Source of the DNA: Mesobacillus jeotgali
GTDB taxonomy: Bacteria; Bacillota; Bacilli; Bacillales; Cytobacillaceae
Assembly: GCF_014856545.2 (NCBI RefSeq)
Contig: NZ_CP109811.1
Location: forward strand, 552,001-616,000
Direction of reading: 5' to 3'
Length of the DNA: 64,000 nucleotides
Part shown: piece by piece, positions 55,091-64,000 of the stretch
Position numbering within the stretch: the first letter of the stretch is position 1
How the letters are laid out: each line of letters begins with the position of its first letter
Notes under the pieces: model-generated
The model's input: only the letters and a program-made list of their open reading frames with translations
The model's database searches: none
What the model was told of the DNA's origin: nothing
Program-made: the position numbers and the translations under genes

Positions 55091-57020
55091 TCAACTCATC
55101 CTCCGCAATTTGAAAAAGAACCTGAAGAACTATTACTTGTATGTGTTTGCGCTGATGTTCAGTGTCGCTCTTTATTTCGCATTCGTCACTCTCCAATATG
55201 ATCCATCGATGGATGAAACAAAGGGTTCGATCAAAGGGGCCGCTGCGATAAAGGCTGCTTCTGTCCTGCTAGTCGGCATCGTCGCAATTTTTCTGACGTA
55301 CGCCAATCGGATTTTTATCAAGAGGAGAAGCAAGGAAATAGGGTTATTCCAGCTGGTGGGGATGACGAAGGGCAAAATTTTCCGCATCCTGAGTGTCGAG
55401 AACTTTCTGCTGTACTATGGTTCTTTGTTCGCTGGCGTTTTACTCGGGTTCTCCGTTTCCAAGCTGATCATGATGATTCTGTTTAAAATCACCCAGGTTG
55501 ACGGGGTTGCGAAGCTGCATTTTTCCAGCACAGCGCTGACACAGACTCTGATTGTTTTTTCACTGATTTATGTATTGCTGCTGGTGCTGAACTTCATTTT
55601 TATAAAAAGACAGAGCATCCTGTCCCTATTCAGAGTGGTATCAAAAACGGAAGGCCGGGTAAAGAAAATCTCTTTCTGGGAGATGTTGATTGGGGTCCTG
55701 GGCATTGCGCTGATTGGGATCGGCTATTATGTATCTTCCAAGCTGTTCGAAGGGGATTTCACGTCGGTGAACGAACTCTTTTCCGCCATGGTGTTCATTC
55801 TAGCTTCGGTCATCTTCGGAACCTATCTGTTTTACAAAGGGTCTGTCAGCTTCATCGCCAATATCATCCGGAAAAAGAAGGATGGTTATCTGAATATCAA
55901 TGAGGTGCTTTCGTTATCCTCGATCATGTTCAGAATGAAGTCAAATGCACTGCTGTTGACGATTATCACCACGGTGTCGGCATTGGCGATTGGGTTATTG
56001 TCGTTAAGCTATATCTCCTATTATTCCGCAGAGCAGTCTGCAAAAAATATGGTCCCAGACAACTTTGCTTTTGTGGATGAAAACTCTGCAGCTGATTTTA
56101 TGGAGAAGTTGAATTCGAAGGGCATTGATTTTACGGAAAAAAGGATTGAGGTCCTTCAGGCGGTGATGAATGCAGAAGAAATCATTGGCCTGAAAATGGA
56201 GGGTTATACACAGGATCCGCGAGCCATGAGTGTGTCGGTCATCAGCGAGAAGTCTGATGGCCAAAGGGAAGTGAGTAAGGATGAAGCTTACATGACAGGC
56301 TACAGTGATATCATGATGAAATTTATCTCCATGAAGGACTCAGGACCGATTGAAATCATCGGGAAAAATCATGCCATTCCGCTGCAATATCTTGGAATGG
56401 AAAAGGAGTATCCTGTTTCCCGGTATTTTGGGGGAGCTCCTGTAGCCGTGGTGGATGAGACTGTATTCGAGAAGTTAAAGGAAGATGCGGACCCTGCTAT
56501 TCAAACAGGCTCTACCCTGTATATCGGAATTGAGATTCAAAATGAAAGCGATCTGGAGAGAGCGAATGACCTGTTCAATGAAAACAAGTACCATGAAGCG
56601 GGTATGAATGAATCCCGCCTGGACAGAGAAAATATCCAAAAGAAACTGATGGGTCTGACCATGTTCATCGTCGGTTTCCTCGGGCTGACTTTCCTCGTCA
56701 CATCAGGCTGCATCCTCTATTTCAAACAAATGGATCAGACAGAGGACGAAAAAACGAATTATACGATTTTACGAAAACTGGGGTTCACCCAGGGAGATTT
56801 GCTGAAAGGAATCCAGGCAAAGCAGGCGTTCAACTTCGGCATCCCGCTAGCGATTGGGCTGCTGCACAGCTACTTCGCCGTTCAATCTGGCTGGTTCTTC
56901 TTCGGAACAGAACTTTGGTGGCCGATGCTGATCGTCATGGGACTCTATACAGCACTGTACTCTATCTTTGCTGTACTCTCGGTGGTGCACTCAAAGAAAG
57001 TGATTCGGGAATCTCTTTAA
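55080..57020 (+). CDS. Bce-type ABC permease with large extracellular domain
   Basis: A 646-residue permease with ten helices: one near residues 18-40, seven more in pairs to about residue 310, then an extracellular domain (about 315-525) and two or three closing helices (about 530-640). This is the BceB layout; the extracellular domain determines drug recognition. Start is ATG 55080, overlapping the ATPase gene. A long terminator lies about 80 bases downstream. Confidence 0.93.
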   Translation: MSVNQLILRNLKKNLKNYYLYVFALMFSVALYFAFVTLQYDPSMDETKGSIKGAAAIKAASVLLVGIVAIFLTYANRIFIKRRSKEIGLFQLVGMTKGKIFRILSVENFLLYYGSLFAGVLLGFSVSKLIMMILFKITQVDGVAKLHFSSTALTQTLIVFSLIYVLLLVLNFIFIKRQSILSLFRVVSKTEGRVKKISFWEMLIGVLGIALIGIGYYVSSKLFEGDFTSVNELFSAMVFILASVIFGTYLFYKGSVSFIANIIRKKKDGYLNINEVLSLSSIMFRMKSNALLLTIITTVSALAIGLLSLSYISYYSAEQSAKNMVPDNFAFVDENSAADFMEKLNSKGIDFTEKRIEVLQAVMNAEEIIGLKMEGYTQDPRAMSVSVISEKSDGQREVSKDEAYMTGYSDIMMKFISMKDSGPIEIIGKNHAIPLQYLGMEKEYPVSRYFGGAPVAVVDETVFEKLKEDADPAIQTGSTLYIGIEIQNESDLERANDLFNENKYHEAGMNESRLDRENIQKKLMGLTMFIVGFLGLTFLVTSGCILYFKQMDQTEDEKTNYTILRKLGFTQGDLLKGIQAKQAFNFGIPLAIGLLHSYFAVQSGWFFFGTELWWPMLIVMGLYTALYSIFAVLSVVHSKKVIRESL

Positions 57021-57270
57021 TGTTGGAAGTGGGACTTTCTCATGTTCTGTTGCTGTTCCGATAGTGCACATCAGCATCCCAAAGACCCACGATAAATCAG
57101 CCAAATTAACCCTCCACGTTGGTGGAATTAATTTGGCTGATTTTTTTATTTGAAAAATTTACGTTATTACCCGATTGGCGGCCGAAAACCCCTCATCACC
57201 ACCCATGTACCATGAAACCTTATGTCCTTTGATTCGTATATACTAAGGACAAATTGATAAGGGGATTATT
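57021..57270. other. Intergenic region with relics of repeat families A and B
   Basis: At 57029-57066, TTTCTCATGTTC followed by GTTCCGATAG is a single degraded unit of family A. At 57171-57194, CCCGATTGGCGGCCGAAAACC matches the start of family B. A terminator sits between them. No gene. Confidence 0.6.
57096..57148 (+). terminator. Terminator after the Bce-type operon
   Basis: ATCAGCCAAATTAA pairs with TTAATTTGGCTGAT (14 bp), inner CCAC/GTGG match, then seven T. Confidence 0.93.
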
Positions 57271-58941
57271 ATGGGGAATATAATGTTATTTGCGCTATTA
57301 GTTGGTTTGGCTTCTGCTCTGATTCTTACTCCTTTTTCAAGAGGGGAAGAAAAGGGATGGAGAATGAGGTCGTCCTTTTTGATTGCTGTGATTGTCCTTG
57401 TTACAATTGGAACTTTTGCGTTTTACTATGCCTTTAATTTGGATCGTAACTTATCTTCTCTATGGCCGTTTGCGGTTTTGATAACGTTTGGCGGAACGTT
57501 CTTTGCGGTTGGGAAGGAAAGGATGGTAAAAGGGATTCTATTTATAGCCGTCCTTCTTGTTGGTGTCTATTTTATGATTGCCTTCCTTTTTAACGCTGAG
57601 GAAAAATATGAATCTGCGAAAATGGCGGAGAAGACGGAAATCTCCACCTTTGATGAAAAGGAAACACCTGCAAGTGTCCCTCCGCAGTTTGCGCGCAATA
57701 AAATGAAGAAGGCGTTCGGCCAGGTTCCGAATACGAGTTATTATGAGCTTGGGAATCTGCAGATCCAGAAGGTCAACGGTGAGTATGTTTATATTGCTCC
57801 TGTCGAGTTTTCAGGCTTTTTCAAGTGGTGGAATGGCGAATCGACACCGGGTTATTTTACAGTCAGTGCCACAGATTCATCAGCAAACCCTAAATTCATG
57901 AAGTCGAAGATGATTTACACGCCATCTTCTTACTTCAATAAAAACCTCGAGCGTCATATCCGGATGCAGTATCCTGAGGCTATTTTTTACGGAGAAACGC
58001 AGCTGGAGATTGATGATGAAGGGAAACCTTTCTATATCAGGACTTTTGGTGAGTTTATCTCAGCCAGAAATGGTTTTGATGTAAAAGGGGTCGTCGTTGT
58101 GGATCCGGAATCAGGGAAGACAAATTCCTATGCGCTGGCCGATGTACCTGAATTCATTGACGGAGCTGTTTCTCCTGAGGCGGTCAGTCTGCAAAACAGC
58201 TATTTCGGAAACTATGTCCATGGCTATTGGAACAGTGTTTTTGGCAAGACGGATGTGAAGCTGCCTTCAGATGAAGGAACCGAGGCCCAAGTCAGCCCAA
58301 TCTTCGATGAAAATGGCGACATGTATTATTTCACCGATTTTACCAGCCCGAAAGAAGGGGTCGACTCGATGCTCGGCTACGCGCTGACAAACTCACGGAC
58401 TGGGAAGGCGACTTTCTATACCGGTAATCTCGAAGATTCCTATATGGATTCCGAAGGGGCTTTGCAGATTATTGAGAAGAAATTCATTGAGAAAAAATGG
58501 CACGGTGAAATGCCGATCATCTACAACTTCTATGGCGAGGCCAGCTGGTTGTCAGGTGTACTTGATTCAAACGGTTTCCTGCAAAACTATTTTATTGTGT
58601 CAGCAGCGAACCCGGAGATTTCAGCGTATGGCAACACTCCAAATGAAGCTTTGAAAAAGTATAAGACCGCTCTCCAGCATGGAGGAGGGACGGTCGATGG
58701 CAATTCTAAGGCGGAGGAAAAGCAAACAAGCGGAACCGTGCTGCGCGTCTACAAAGAAAAAACAGGCGATTACACGATTGTATCGATCCTGCTGGATAAC
58801 AAAAAGAACTACATCATTTCATCAGAAACCAACCCGCTGGCGATTTATGTAAAAGAAGGCGACCAGGTCAATGTCAAATACATGGATACCGGCGAAACCT
58901 TCCTGCCAGTGAAAGAGTTAGTGATACAAGGATTAGAGTAA
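57271..58941 (+). CDS. Large membrane-anchored protein, unknown
   Basis: A 556-residue protein. Four short hydrophobic helices in the first 115 residues are followed by about 440 extracellular residues rich in beta strands. Parts of the extracellular region (VVVDPESGKTNSYAL, GNLEDSYMDSEGAL) have the repeating look of PepSY-like domains, but I cannot name the family. Start at 57271 has GATAAGGGG upstream. It has its own strong terminator and no operon partner. Confidence 0.75.
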   Translation: MGNIMLFALLVGLASALILTPFSRGEEKGWRMRSSFLIAVIVLVTIGTFAFYYAFNLDRNLSSLWPFAVLITFGGTFFAVGKERMVKGILFIAVLLVGVYFMIAFLFNAEEKYESAKMAEKTEISTFDEKETPASVPPQFARNKMKKAFGQVPNTSYYELGNLQIQKVNGEYVYIAPVEFSGFFKWWNGESTPGYFTVSATDSSANPKFMKSKMIYTPSSYFNKNLERHIRMQYPEAIFYGETQLEIDDEGKPFYIRTFGEFISARNGFDVKGVVVVDPESGKTNSYALADVPEFIDGAVSPEAVSLQNSYFGNYVHGYWNSVFGKTDVKLPSDEGTEAQVSPIFDENGDMYYFTDFTSPKEGVDSMLGYALTNSRTGKATFYTGNLEDSYMDSEGALQIIEKKFIEKKWHGEMPIIYNFYGEASWLSGVLDSNGFLQNYFIVSAANPEISAYGNTPNEALKKYKTALQHGGGTVDGNSKAEEKQTSGTVLRVYKEKTGDYTIVSILLDNKKNYIISSETNPLAIYVKEGDQVNVKYMDTGETFLPVKELVIQGLE

Positions 58942-58946
58942 AAAGA

Positions 58947-58998
58947 AAATCGCCTGTCCTCCGGTGTGACTGCTAGACCGGAGGCAGGCGATTTTTTT
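58947..58998 (+). terminator. Strong terminator
   Basis: A 20-bp stem, AAATCGCCTG...CCGGT / ACCGG...CAGGCGATTT with one mismatch, followed by TTTT. The symmetric A and T ends may also stop transcription from the minus-strand gene. Confidence 0.93.
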
Positions 58999-59089
58999 AA
59001 ATGTGGATCATTAAAAGGAAAGATAATGTCTTGAGGACTTCGGAAGCATTTATTTGTGGGAGATTTAAGAGATGGTGTACGTGAAAAAA

Positions 59090-59491
59090 TTACTGCTGTT
59101 TTTCATTCAGTATCTCCAAAACATCCTGATGCTGCTTCTGAACATTGGAAACATGCTTAATCTCACTTGATAGTTCTGATTTCGTTTCATCCAGCTTTTT
59201 CATTAAAGTGCCATAATAAAATGCCATTTCCCTCCGCATCTCGCTCTGTTCCGAAAGTAAAGAGTGCTGGCCTTTAGCCAAAACGCTCTGTTCTAATAGT
59301 ATGGATTGTTGACCTTTACTCAACTCGCCTTGTTGTAATTGCAATAATTGTTGACCATTCTCTAAGTTGATTAAACGATTCTTCATAGAATTAAACCGTA
59401 AATCAACAGAATCAAACCGTACATCAACAGAATCAAAGCGCTTGTCAATGGAATCCAGCCGATCTAATATCTTATTCAATATTTCCTCCAT
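59090..59491 (-). CDS. Coiled-coil protein, 133 aa
   Basis: An almost fully helical protein with heptad-spaced repeats: three near-identical 7-residue units (RFDSVD, VRFDSVD, LRFNSM) near residue 20, then glutamine/leucine-rich heptads (QQLLQLQQGEL, EQSVLAKGQHSLLSEQ). It is long enough for one extended coil. The type is common in Bacilli as a hypothetical protein. Start ATG 59491 has GAAGGAGGTGAATTG upstream, a very strong site. Function unknown. Confidence 0.78.
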   Translation of the reverse strand: MEEILNKILDRLDSIDKRFDSVDVRFDSVDLRFNSMKNRLINLENGQQLLQLQQGELSKGQQSILLEQSVLAKGQHSLLSEQSEMRREMAFYYGTLMKKLDETKSELSSEIKHVSNVQKQHQDVLEILNEKQQ

Positions 59492-59850
59492 CTCAATTCA
59501 CCTCCTTCTTCTATATGGTTCCATTATACCCAGCCCTGTAAAACAAGTCACCACAGAATGGTTGGCAGTTTTGCTTTTTTAAACGCTCCTCAGATCGCAT
59601 TGCTTATACATAAGTATTCTACTGGGTGGAAGTTATCGCCTTTATAAATTGGCAGTGAAGAAGACCACATTCGCAAGAGATTATTTCGGGTAAAATAGAA
59701 ATATTGTGATACCAATCACCGTCCCTCTGTTTGTATCGGGGGCTTTTTAATACTCTAAGTGGCGGAGGGAGATGGCTAGGAATTTTCTAGCAAAATTGTC
59801 CTTTATCTCGTATTCTATAAAGGGAAGTCGAAATTCACGTTTTAGGTGGT
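59492..59850. other. Gene-free stretch
   Basis: Holds one dispersed-family relic near 59711-59752 (GATACCAATCACCGTCCC... GTATCGG, then CTTTTT) and the promoter region of the next gene; nothing else recognisable. Confidence 0.45.
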
Positions 59851-60933
59851 ATGATCTTGCTGAAAGATTTTTTAATACATTCTAGTTTTGTTATCACGTT
59901 TTTGTTTATAGGCGGAAGTTTATTTAAGAACAATCCGGAGATGGATACAACTCTTCAAAAATTAAAACTTGGGGCATTAGCCGGAATACTTGGTTCAGTG
60001 TTAATGGCTTTTAGTATTCAGATTACTCCTGTGATCATGATGGACTTGCGCCATGTCGCAATCCTGTTGTCTGCTTTTTATGGAGGGTTTGTTTCGGCTT
60101 TCGTAGCCGCGAGCATAATCAATATCAGCAGATTAGTATTTTTTGATGGAAGTTTGGAAACATTTCTGGTCACTGTGCTCATAATGTTTATTATTGCGGG
60201 GTTTGCCGCACTGGTTCAAAAAAAGGTAGAGGGTCCGGACTTTTTAAAGTGGACGATTATGGGATTGATTAGCTTAATTTCGATCTCCTCCGGCTTGTTG
60301 TATCTAATGGGCTTTTCTGATCAGGTATATCAACTTCTGGTTAACTATTGGGTTATTACAACAATATCAGGAGTTCTGGTGTATTTTTTGGCAGGATATA
60401 TCGTCCAGTCGAACCAAATGTTTTTGCATCTGAAAACCCAGTCGGCAACAGACTTCCTTACGGGATTAAATAATGTCAGACAGTTCGATTCTTCATTAAA
60501 TGAAAGTATAGAAAGTGCCCAGGAGCTTAATGAAAAATTATCATTGCTTATGATTGATATCGATCACTTCAAAAAGGTCAATGATACATATGGTCATCAA
60601 GCTGGAGATGAAGTATTAAGGCAATTGGGAGGATTGCTAATCACCTGCTCGCGCCCAAGCGATATTGTCTCAAGAAATGGCGGTGAAGAATTTTCTCTGT
60701 TATTAAAGAATTGTTCCTATTCCCAAGCGCTGGAAATCGCAGAACGCCTCCGCGGAATAGTGGAAAATCACCGATTCTCCATTCCAAATGGCAAAGAAAT
60801 CAAGCTTACCATCTCCCTTGGTGCTTCCACCTATCTAGAAACAACTCAATGCTTAGAAGATTTCATCAAACAGGCGGATGATACCTTATATAAGTCAAAA
60901 CGGACAGGAAGAAATAAGGTATCCGCACTATAA
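59851..60933 (+). CDS. Diguanylate cyclase with 5TM-Lyt sensor
   Basis: A 360-residue protein: an N-terminal 5TM_5TMR_LYT membrane sensor (about residues 1-185) and a GGDEF domain (about 198-355). The active site is RNGGEEFSLL, and the I-site RPSD lies five residues before it, so product feedback is expected, unlike the cyclase at 32686. Start is ATG 59851, but the AGGTGGT upstream is close to it; TTG 59857 would have better spacing. The expected output is cyclic di-GMP. Confidence 0.92.
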   Translation: MILLKDFLIHSSFVITFLFIGGSLFKNNPEMDTTLQKLKLGALAGILGSVLMAFSIQITPVIMMDLRHVAILLSAFYGGFVSAFVAASIINISRLVFFDGSLETFLVTVLIMFIIAGFAALVQKKVEGPDFLKWTIMGLISLISISSGLLYLMGFSDQVYQLLVNYWVITTISGVLVYFLAGYIVQSNQMFLHLKTQSATDFLTGLNNVRQFDSSLNESIESAQELNEKLSLLMIDIDHFKKVNDTYGHQAGDEVLRQLGGLLITCSRPSDIVSRNGGEEFSLLLKNCSYSQALEIAERLRGIVENHRFSIPNGKEIKLTISLGASTYLETTQCLEDFIKQADDTLYKSKRTGRNKVSAL

Positions 60934-60967
60934 AGCCCGGGGGGGACGTACCCTGGGCTTTTTTATT
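60933..60967 (+). terminator. Terminator made from a dispersed GGGGGACGTACCC repeat
   Basis: AAGCCCGGG and CCTGGGCTT arms around GGGGACGTA, followed by TTTTTATTTT. Overlaps the cyclase stop region. Confidence 0.85.
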
Positions 60968-61103
60968 TTGTGTACGTCGTTAAAATATTTGCCTAATGAA
61001 AGCAATATCAGCAAGCTTCCATTTTTTAAAAGACATCTAGCATAATAGGGAATTAAAGGTAAAATAGAGTTAAAGAGAAAGTGTGTTAAAAGGGGGGGAT
61101 AAA

Positions 61104-63158
61104 TTGATTCCAGCAAAAATGGATGCCATCACGATCGCAACTGTTCAAGAAAAGGGAATCGATTCTGTCGTGGATTGGTTCGAACGGCATAAGCAACCCT
61201 TTTATGCACTAGGCTGGTTTTATCTTCGCAATCAGCAGCAAATGGAAGAACTATTTTACCGGTCAATTATAAAAGTACACAGGGAATTGCCTCGATATAA
61301 AAAAGATACCTCATTTCAATTATGGGTTGCTTCAATTTTCATTGATATTTGCCGGGAGCTTTCGGACGATGAAGTCACGCTGACATCAGAGGAAGATGCA
61401 TCACATCAGGATTTATTTAGTGCACTGGATCAACTTGAGGATGCGGAAAAAGAAGCGATGGTCCTTACATATGGCACAGGGTTCTCCCAAGAGGAAGCTT
61501 CACATATTTTACGAGTTTCAGTGGATAAAATGAAAGAGCTGTTGTTCTCCGGGACTCAGTCGGTCAGAAAACAATTGTACGGCGCAACTTTTAACGGCTG
61601 TAAAGAATATCAGAAGAACTACATTGATTATCTGGAAAAAAGGATGGAGCGGCCGGAAAAAATAGAGTTTGAGATCCATCTTTACAAATGCCGGGAATGT
61701 CAGGAGGATTTGGCTGCCTTTCAGGATGTCACCTTGATGTTACATCATGCTGAGTGGATGAATGATTTGACCGTGCCGGAGCATTTAATCGCGAATATCA
61801 AAGAACGGTTTTCAGAAAAAGAGCAGCAGAGGCAGCAGAAATTTAAAAAGCTTAAAAAAGTGGCACTGGTCTTTGCAAGTGTTTTTGCCATTGTGATCGG
61901 GATTGGTTTCTTTACTGGCGCTTTTGCAAATGTCTATTATACTTGGACCGAAGAGGATGAGCAATTACGTACCTTCCTGCAGCAGAACCTTGGCCAAAGG
62001 GTGAACCTGGAAGCAGAAAGCGACGGTGTGAAAATCAGAATCAAGGGTGTCGTTGCTGATGATTATCAGACACTTGTTTTTTATGAAATAGAAGATACAA
62101 ATGAGGATAAACAATATGTAATGAATTTCGATGACGGGCTTATTATAGAAAACGAGAATGAACTCATGAAGCACAATACATATCCAAGGTATCATCCACC
62201 GGATCTTAAGGCGGAGATGAATAAAAAGGAAAAGAATCTGTTTTACGGCAAGGTTGGACTGCGGCCGCTTGAGGAAGATAGTGGTGTTATTGAAATGAAT
62301 ATTGAGAGGATTCAGGAACTGGTTCTCGATGGTCATGAGGCAATGTTGGGATTTGGTTACAGGAGCAATGGATTTAAAACAGGTGAGTGGAAATTCGAAA
62401 TCCCGGTGACTAAGCAGCCTTCCGTCGAGTATGAATTGAATGAACAAGCAGAAATCGAAGGAATCCCGGTTCGCCTGGATAAATTGATCATGGCCCCAAC
62501 AGCCACGGTTTTGGAATATGGTATTCCGATGGGAGATCAGGATAAGAGGATTGATCAAATTCGTTTTGGAAATTTAAAAGTGAACGGTGTAAAGGTGAAA
62601 CCGGATCAATTTGGCGGTTATCAACATTTACAGCCTGAACACAATTGGCAAATACTCCAAATGTATTACGATCCGTTTTACGGAGAGGAACCGAAAGACG
62701 TTACCGTTCAATTTGATTCTGCCTATTTTTCATACAAAGACCAGAAAAGCATCGAACTGGATGCAAATGCGCAGTATCCTCAGACATTTGAATATGCGGG
62801 AAGCACCATCAGCATTGATAAAGTTGAAATTGGCCAGCCCACGACCGTTGTCATCAGCAATCATGAAGTTGAAAACCGGGAATTTGAGACACTCCACATT
62901 AATGTTGTAGGGGAAAATGAACACGAACCAATTTCAATGGGGATGAGTACTGAGGGAGTTATTGTTGATAAGAACGGTGTTGAATACGATATGAATTCTG
63001 GCTCATTCGATTATGAAAAAATAGAACAGCCCCGCCATTTCGTTACTGTCCAAAATTTAATGTTGGACGGCGACGAAATCATCCCTAAAAGACTGGATAT
63101 ATACGGATATAACTCGATGAAATATTTGGATGATGTGGTGGAGATTTCGCTGGATTGA
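61104..63158 (+). CDS. Sigma factor-like / anti-sigma-like transmembrane fusion
   Basis: A 684-residue single polypeptide. Residues about 31-88 look like ECF sigma region 2 (FYALGWFYLRNQQQMEELFY, SFQLWVASIFIDICREL). Residues about 108-158 look like region 4 (FSQEEASHILRVSVDKM). Residues 166-215 look like a zinc-binding anti-sigma domain, with Cys166 and the His192-X3-Cys196-X2-Cys199 motif. A helix (252-274) leads to about 410 extracellular beta-rich residues of the DUF4179/DUF5643 kind. Start is TTG 61104 behind AAAAGGGGGGG. Normally these are two genes. It stands alone. Confidence 0.82.
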   Translation: MIPAKMDAITIATVQEKGIDSVVDWFERHKQPFYALGWFYLRNQQQMEELFYRSIIKVHRELPRYKKDTSFQLWVASIFIDICRELSDDEVTLTSEEDASHQDLFSALDQLEDAEKEAMVLTYGTGFSQEEASHILRVSVDKMKELLFSGTQSVRKQLYGATFNGCKEYQKNYIDYLEKRMERPEKIEFEIHLYKCRECQEDLAAFQDVTLMLHHAEWMNDLTVPEHLIANIKERFSEKEQQRQQKFKKLKKVALVFASVFAIVIGIGFFTGAFANVYYTWTEEDEQLRTFLQQNLGQRVNLEAESDGVKIRIKGVVADDYQTLVFYEIEDTNEDKQYVMNFDDGLIIENENELMKHNTYPRYHPPDLKAEMNKKEKNLFYGKVGLRPLEEDSGVIEMNIERIQELVLDGHEAMLGFGYRSNGFKTGEWKFEIPVTKQPSVEYELNEQAEIEGIPVRLDKLIMAPTATVLEYGIPMGDQDKRIDQIRFGNLKVNGVKVKPDQFGGYQHLQPEHNWQILQMYYDPFYGEEPKDVTVQFDSAYFSYKDQKSIELDANAQYPQTFEYAGSTISIDKVEIGQPTTVVISNHEVENREFETLHINVVGENEHEPISMGMSTEGVIVDKNGVEYDMNSGSFDYEKIEQPRHFVTVQNLMLDGDEIIPKRLDIYGYNSMKYLDDVVEISLD

Positions 63159-63200
63159 TTAAGCGCAGAGGGACGTTTAGCTTTTATCGCCCTTGTTAAA

Positions 63201-63235
63201 AGAGCACAGGGATAAAATTCCGTGTGCTCTTTTTA
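63201..63235. terminator. Terminator between converging genes
   Basis: AGAGCACA and TGTGCTCT arms around GGGATAAAATTCCG, then TTTTTA. A-rich left side may serve the minus-strand gene. Confidence 0.85.
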
Positions 63236-63241
63236 TTCTCT

Positions 63242-63916
63242 TCACTTCTTGCCAATATGCTTCAAGGCTTCTCTTCGGCTTAAGTTTGAAAGAGGGAGCC
63301 TGTTCGTCATCTCAAGGACTTTCTCAGGGTTTTGCTTAGCGTATTCTCTTAAGGCCCAGCCTATTGCTTTATTGATAAAAAATTCATTTGTATGGCAGGT
63401 TCTTGAAATAATGTCCTCAAGCATGGCTGCGTCGGTTCTTTCTTTATAGCCTAATTGAAATAATATGCAGGAACGGATCAGCCAGATGTTATCCGATGCG
63501 ATCCATCTGTCGATAATAGGCTGCCTGTGCTGCGGGCATTTTTCTAGATAGTAGCCAAAGTGCTTCTTCGCAATATGGTCGACCGTGTCCCACCAGGGCT
63601 TCGTTGTGATGATGTATTCCAGAAGCTGGAGATCATCTTCGGTGAACTGTTTTTTCATTAAATCTAACAGGTATGCCCCGCTAATCTGCATTTCCCGTTC
63701 TTCCAGCTTCCAGAGGGAAGTGATGACCTCGTGTAAATCTTCCTTTGCAGGCAGGCCGTAAGTCTTTACATGCTGTTTGAAAAGCTCCTGCATCTGCGGA
63801 GCCCTCAAACCAATATATTCAAATTGATTCCGCATGTATTTAGACAGCCTGGCCGCTTCCGTGCTATTCCGGTGTTTTAATGCTTCCTCGTATAATGCTT
63901 TGACGTAGTTGTTCAT
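63242..63916 (-). CDS. DNA alkylation repair protein (AlkD-like)
   Basis: A 224-residue all-helical HEAT-like repeat protein of the AlkD family, which removes bulky or cationic alkylated bases. The N-terminal segments (NYVKALYEEALKHRN, RNQFEYIGLRAPQM) and the W-W-D-T-V-D-H helix near residue 110 match the family. The C-terminus reads SRREALKHIGKK. A truncated relative is at 36868-37070. Start ATG 63916 has TGAGGAACAG upstream. Confidence 0.92.
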   Translation of the reverse strand: MNNYVKALYEEALKHRNSTEAARLSKYMRNQFEYIGLRAPQMQELFKQHVKTYGLPAKEDLHEVITSLWKLEEREMQISGAYLLDLMKKQFTEDDLQLLEYIITTKPWWDTVDHIAKKHFGYYLEKCPQHRQPIIDRWIASDNIWLIRSCILFQLGYKERTDAAMLEDIISRTCHTNEFFINKAIGWALREYAKQNPEKVLEMTNRLPLSNLSRREALKHIGKK

Positions 63917-64000
63917 CTGTTCCTCACCATTTCATTCGATTGAATTGCAGCCTTTATTTTACATACAGATCCCTAAATTCATCTTCCAGAATACTCATTT
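63917..64000. other. Right edge
   Basis: Upstream region of the AlkD-like gene; no feature seen before the window ends. Confidence 0.4.

Noticed and set aside
61965..62558. A 197-codon antisense frame inside the sigma/anti-sigma-like fusion
   Set aside because: The plus-strand frame continues with clear domain structure; the antisense frame has no site and no recognisable domain.

Overview
The window is a chromosomal segment from a low-to-moderate GC, endospore-forming Bacillaceae (a Bacillus/Mesobacillus/Cytobacillus-like genome; the genus cannot be fixed from sequence alone). Reasons: AGGAGG-type ribosome binding sites with many TTG and GTG starts, T-box control of branched-chain amino acid genes, a Spo0E-like phosphatase, an RsbR-type stressosome protein, YcnJ/YcnI, YczE, a BceRSAB-type module and paired small Tat genes. 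No rRNA, tRNA, prophage, CRISPR array or intact insertion sequence was seen.

Layout. 1-9.1 kb: small membrane proteins of unknown role, a flavin monooxygenase, two GNAT enzymes, two frameshifted small membrane genes, a YczE protein and a copper uptake pair (ycnJ-ycnI). 9.3-11.4 kb: a TPR protein and a small anchored protein. 11.5-19 kb: the isoleucine/valine pathway in two T-box-controlled blocks, ilvE-ilvD and ilvB-ilvN-ilvC-ilvA. 19-23.4 kb: a 52-bp repeat array, then an ABC permease/ATPase with its own response regulator and kinase. 23.4-25.3 kb: a Gfo/Idh/MocA oxidoreductase and a tiny acidic protein; this block has a second, decayed copy at 42.6-44.6 kb. 25.4-30.5 kb: HAD hydrolase, DUF523, ASCH, a NarL-type two-component system, Spo0E-like and XRE proteins. 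31-36.5 kb: subtilisin-like protease, diguanylate cyclase, and a PhoX-type Tat substrate followed by tatA and tatC. 36.5-44.6 kb: alkylation-repair gene remnant, a second threonine deaminase, CorA, RsbR-like protein, tandem GNAT protein, membrane proteins. 44.8-49.5 kb: an ECF sigma factor in one operon with a membrane protein, an ABC ATPase and two ABC-2-type permeases. 49.5-57 kb: small membrane/secreted proteins, two more repeat arrays, and a BceRSAB-type module whose kinase is frameshifted. 57-64 kb: a large membrane-anchored protein, a coiled-coil protein, a second diguanylate cyclase, a single-polypeptide sigma/anti-sigma-like fusion, and an AlkD-type repair protein.

How genes work together. 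The ilv genes cover every step from threonine or pyruvate to isoleucine and valine, with aminoacyl-tRNA sensing at two leaders. PhoX and its adjacent TatAC make a phosphate-starvation export unit. Three ABC-plus-signalling modules (19.5-23.4, 44.9-49.5 and 52.5-57 kb) look like envelope-stress or antimicrobial-peptide responses.

The most unusual items are: (1) the sigma/anti-sigma-like transmembrane fusion at 61104-63158; (2) three sequence-unrelated intergenic tandem arrays that share a 52-53 bp period and an internal dyad; (3) a segmental duplication in which one oxidoreductase copy has lost its middle; (4) a duplicated 5' arm in the ilvB T-box leader; and (5) a perfect 10-6-10 inverted repeat across the stop codon of the Bce-type kinase, just upstream of the transporter promoter.
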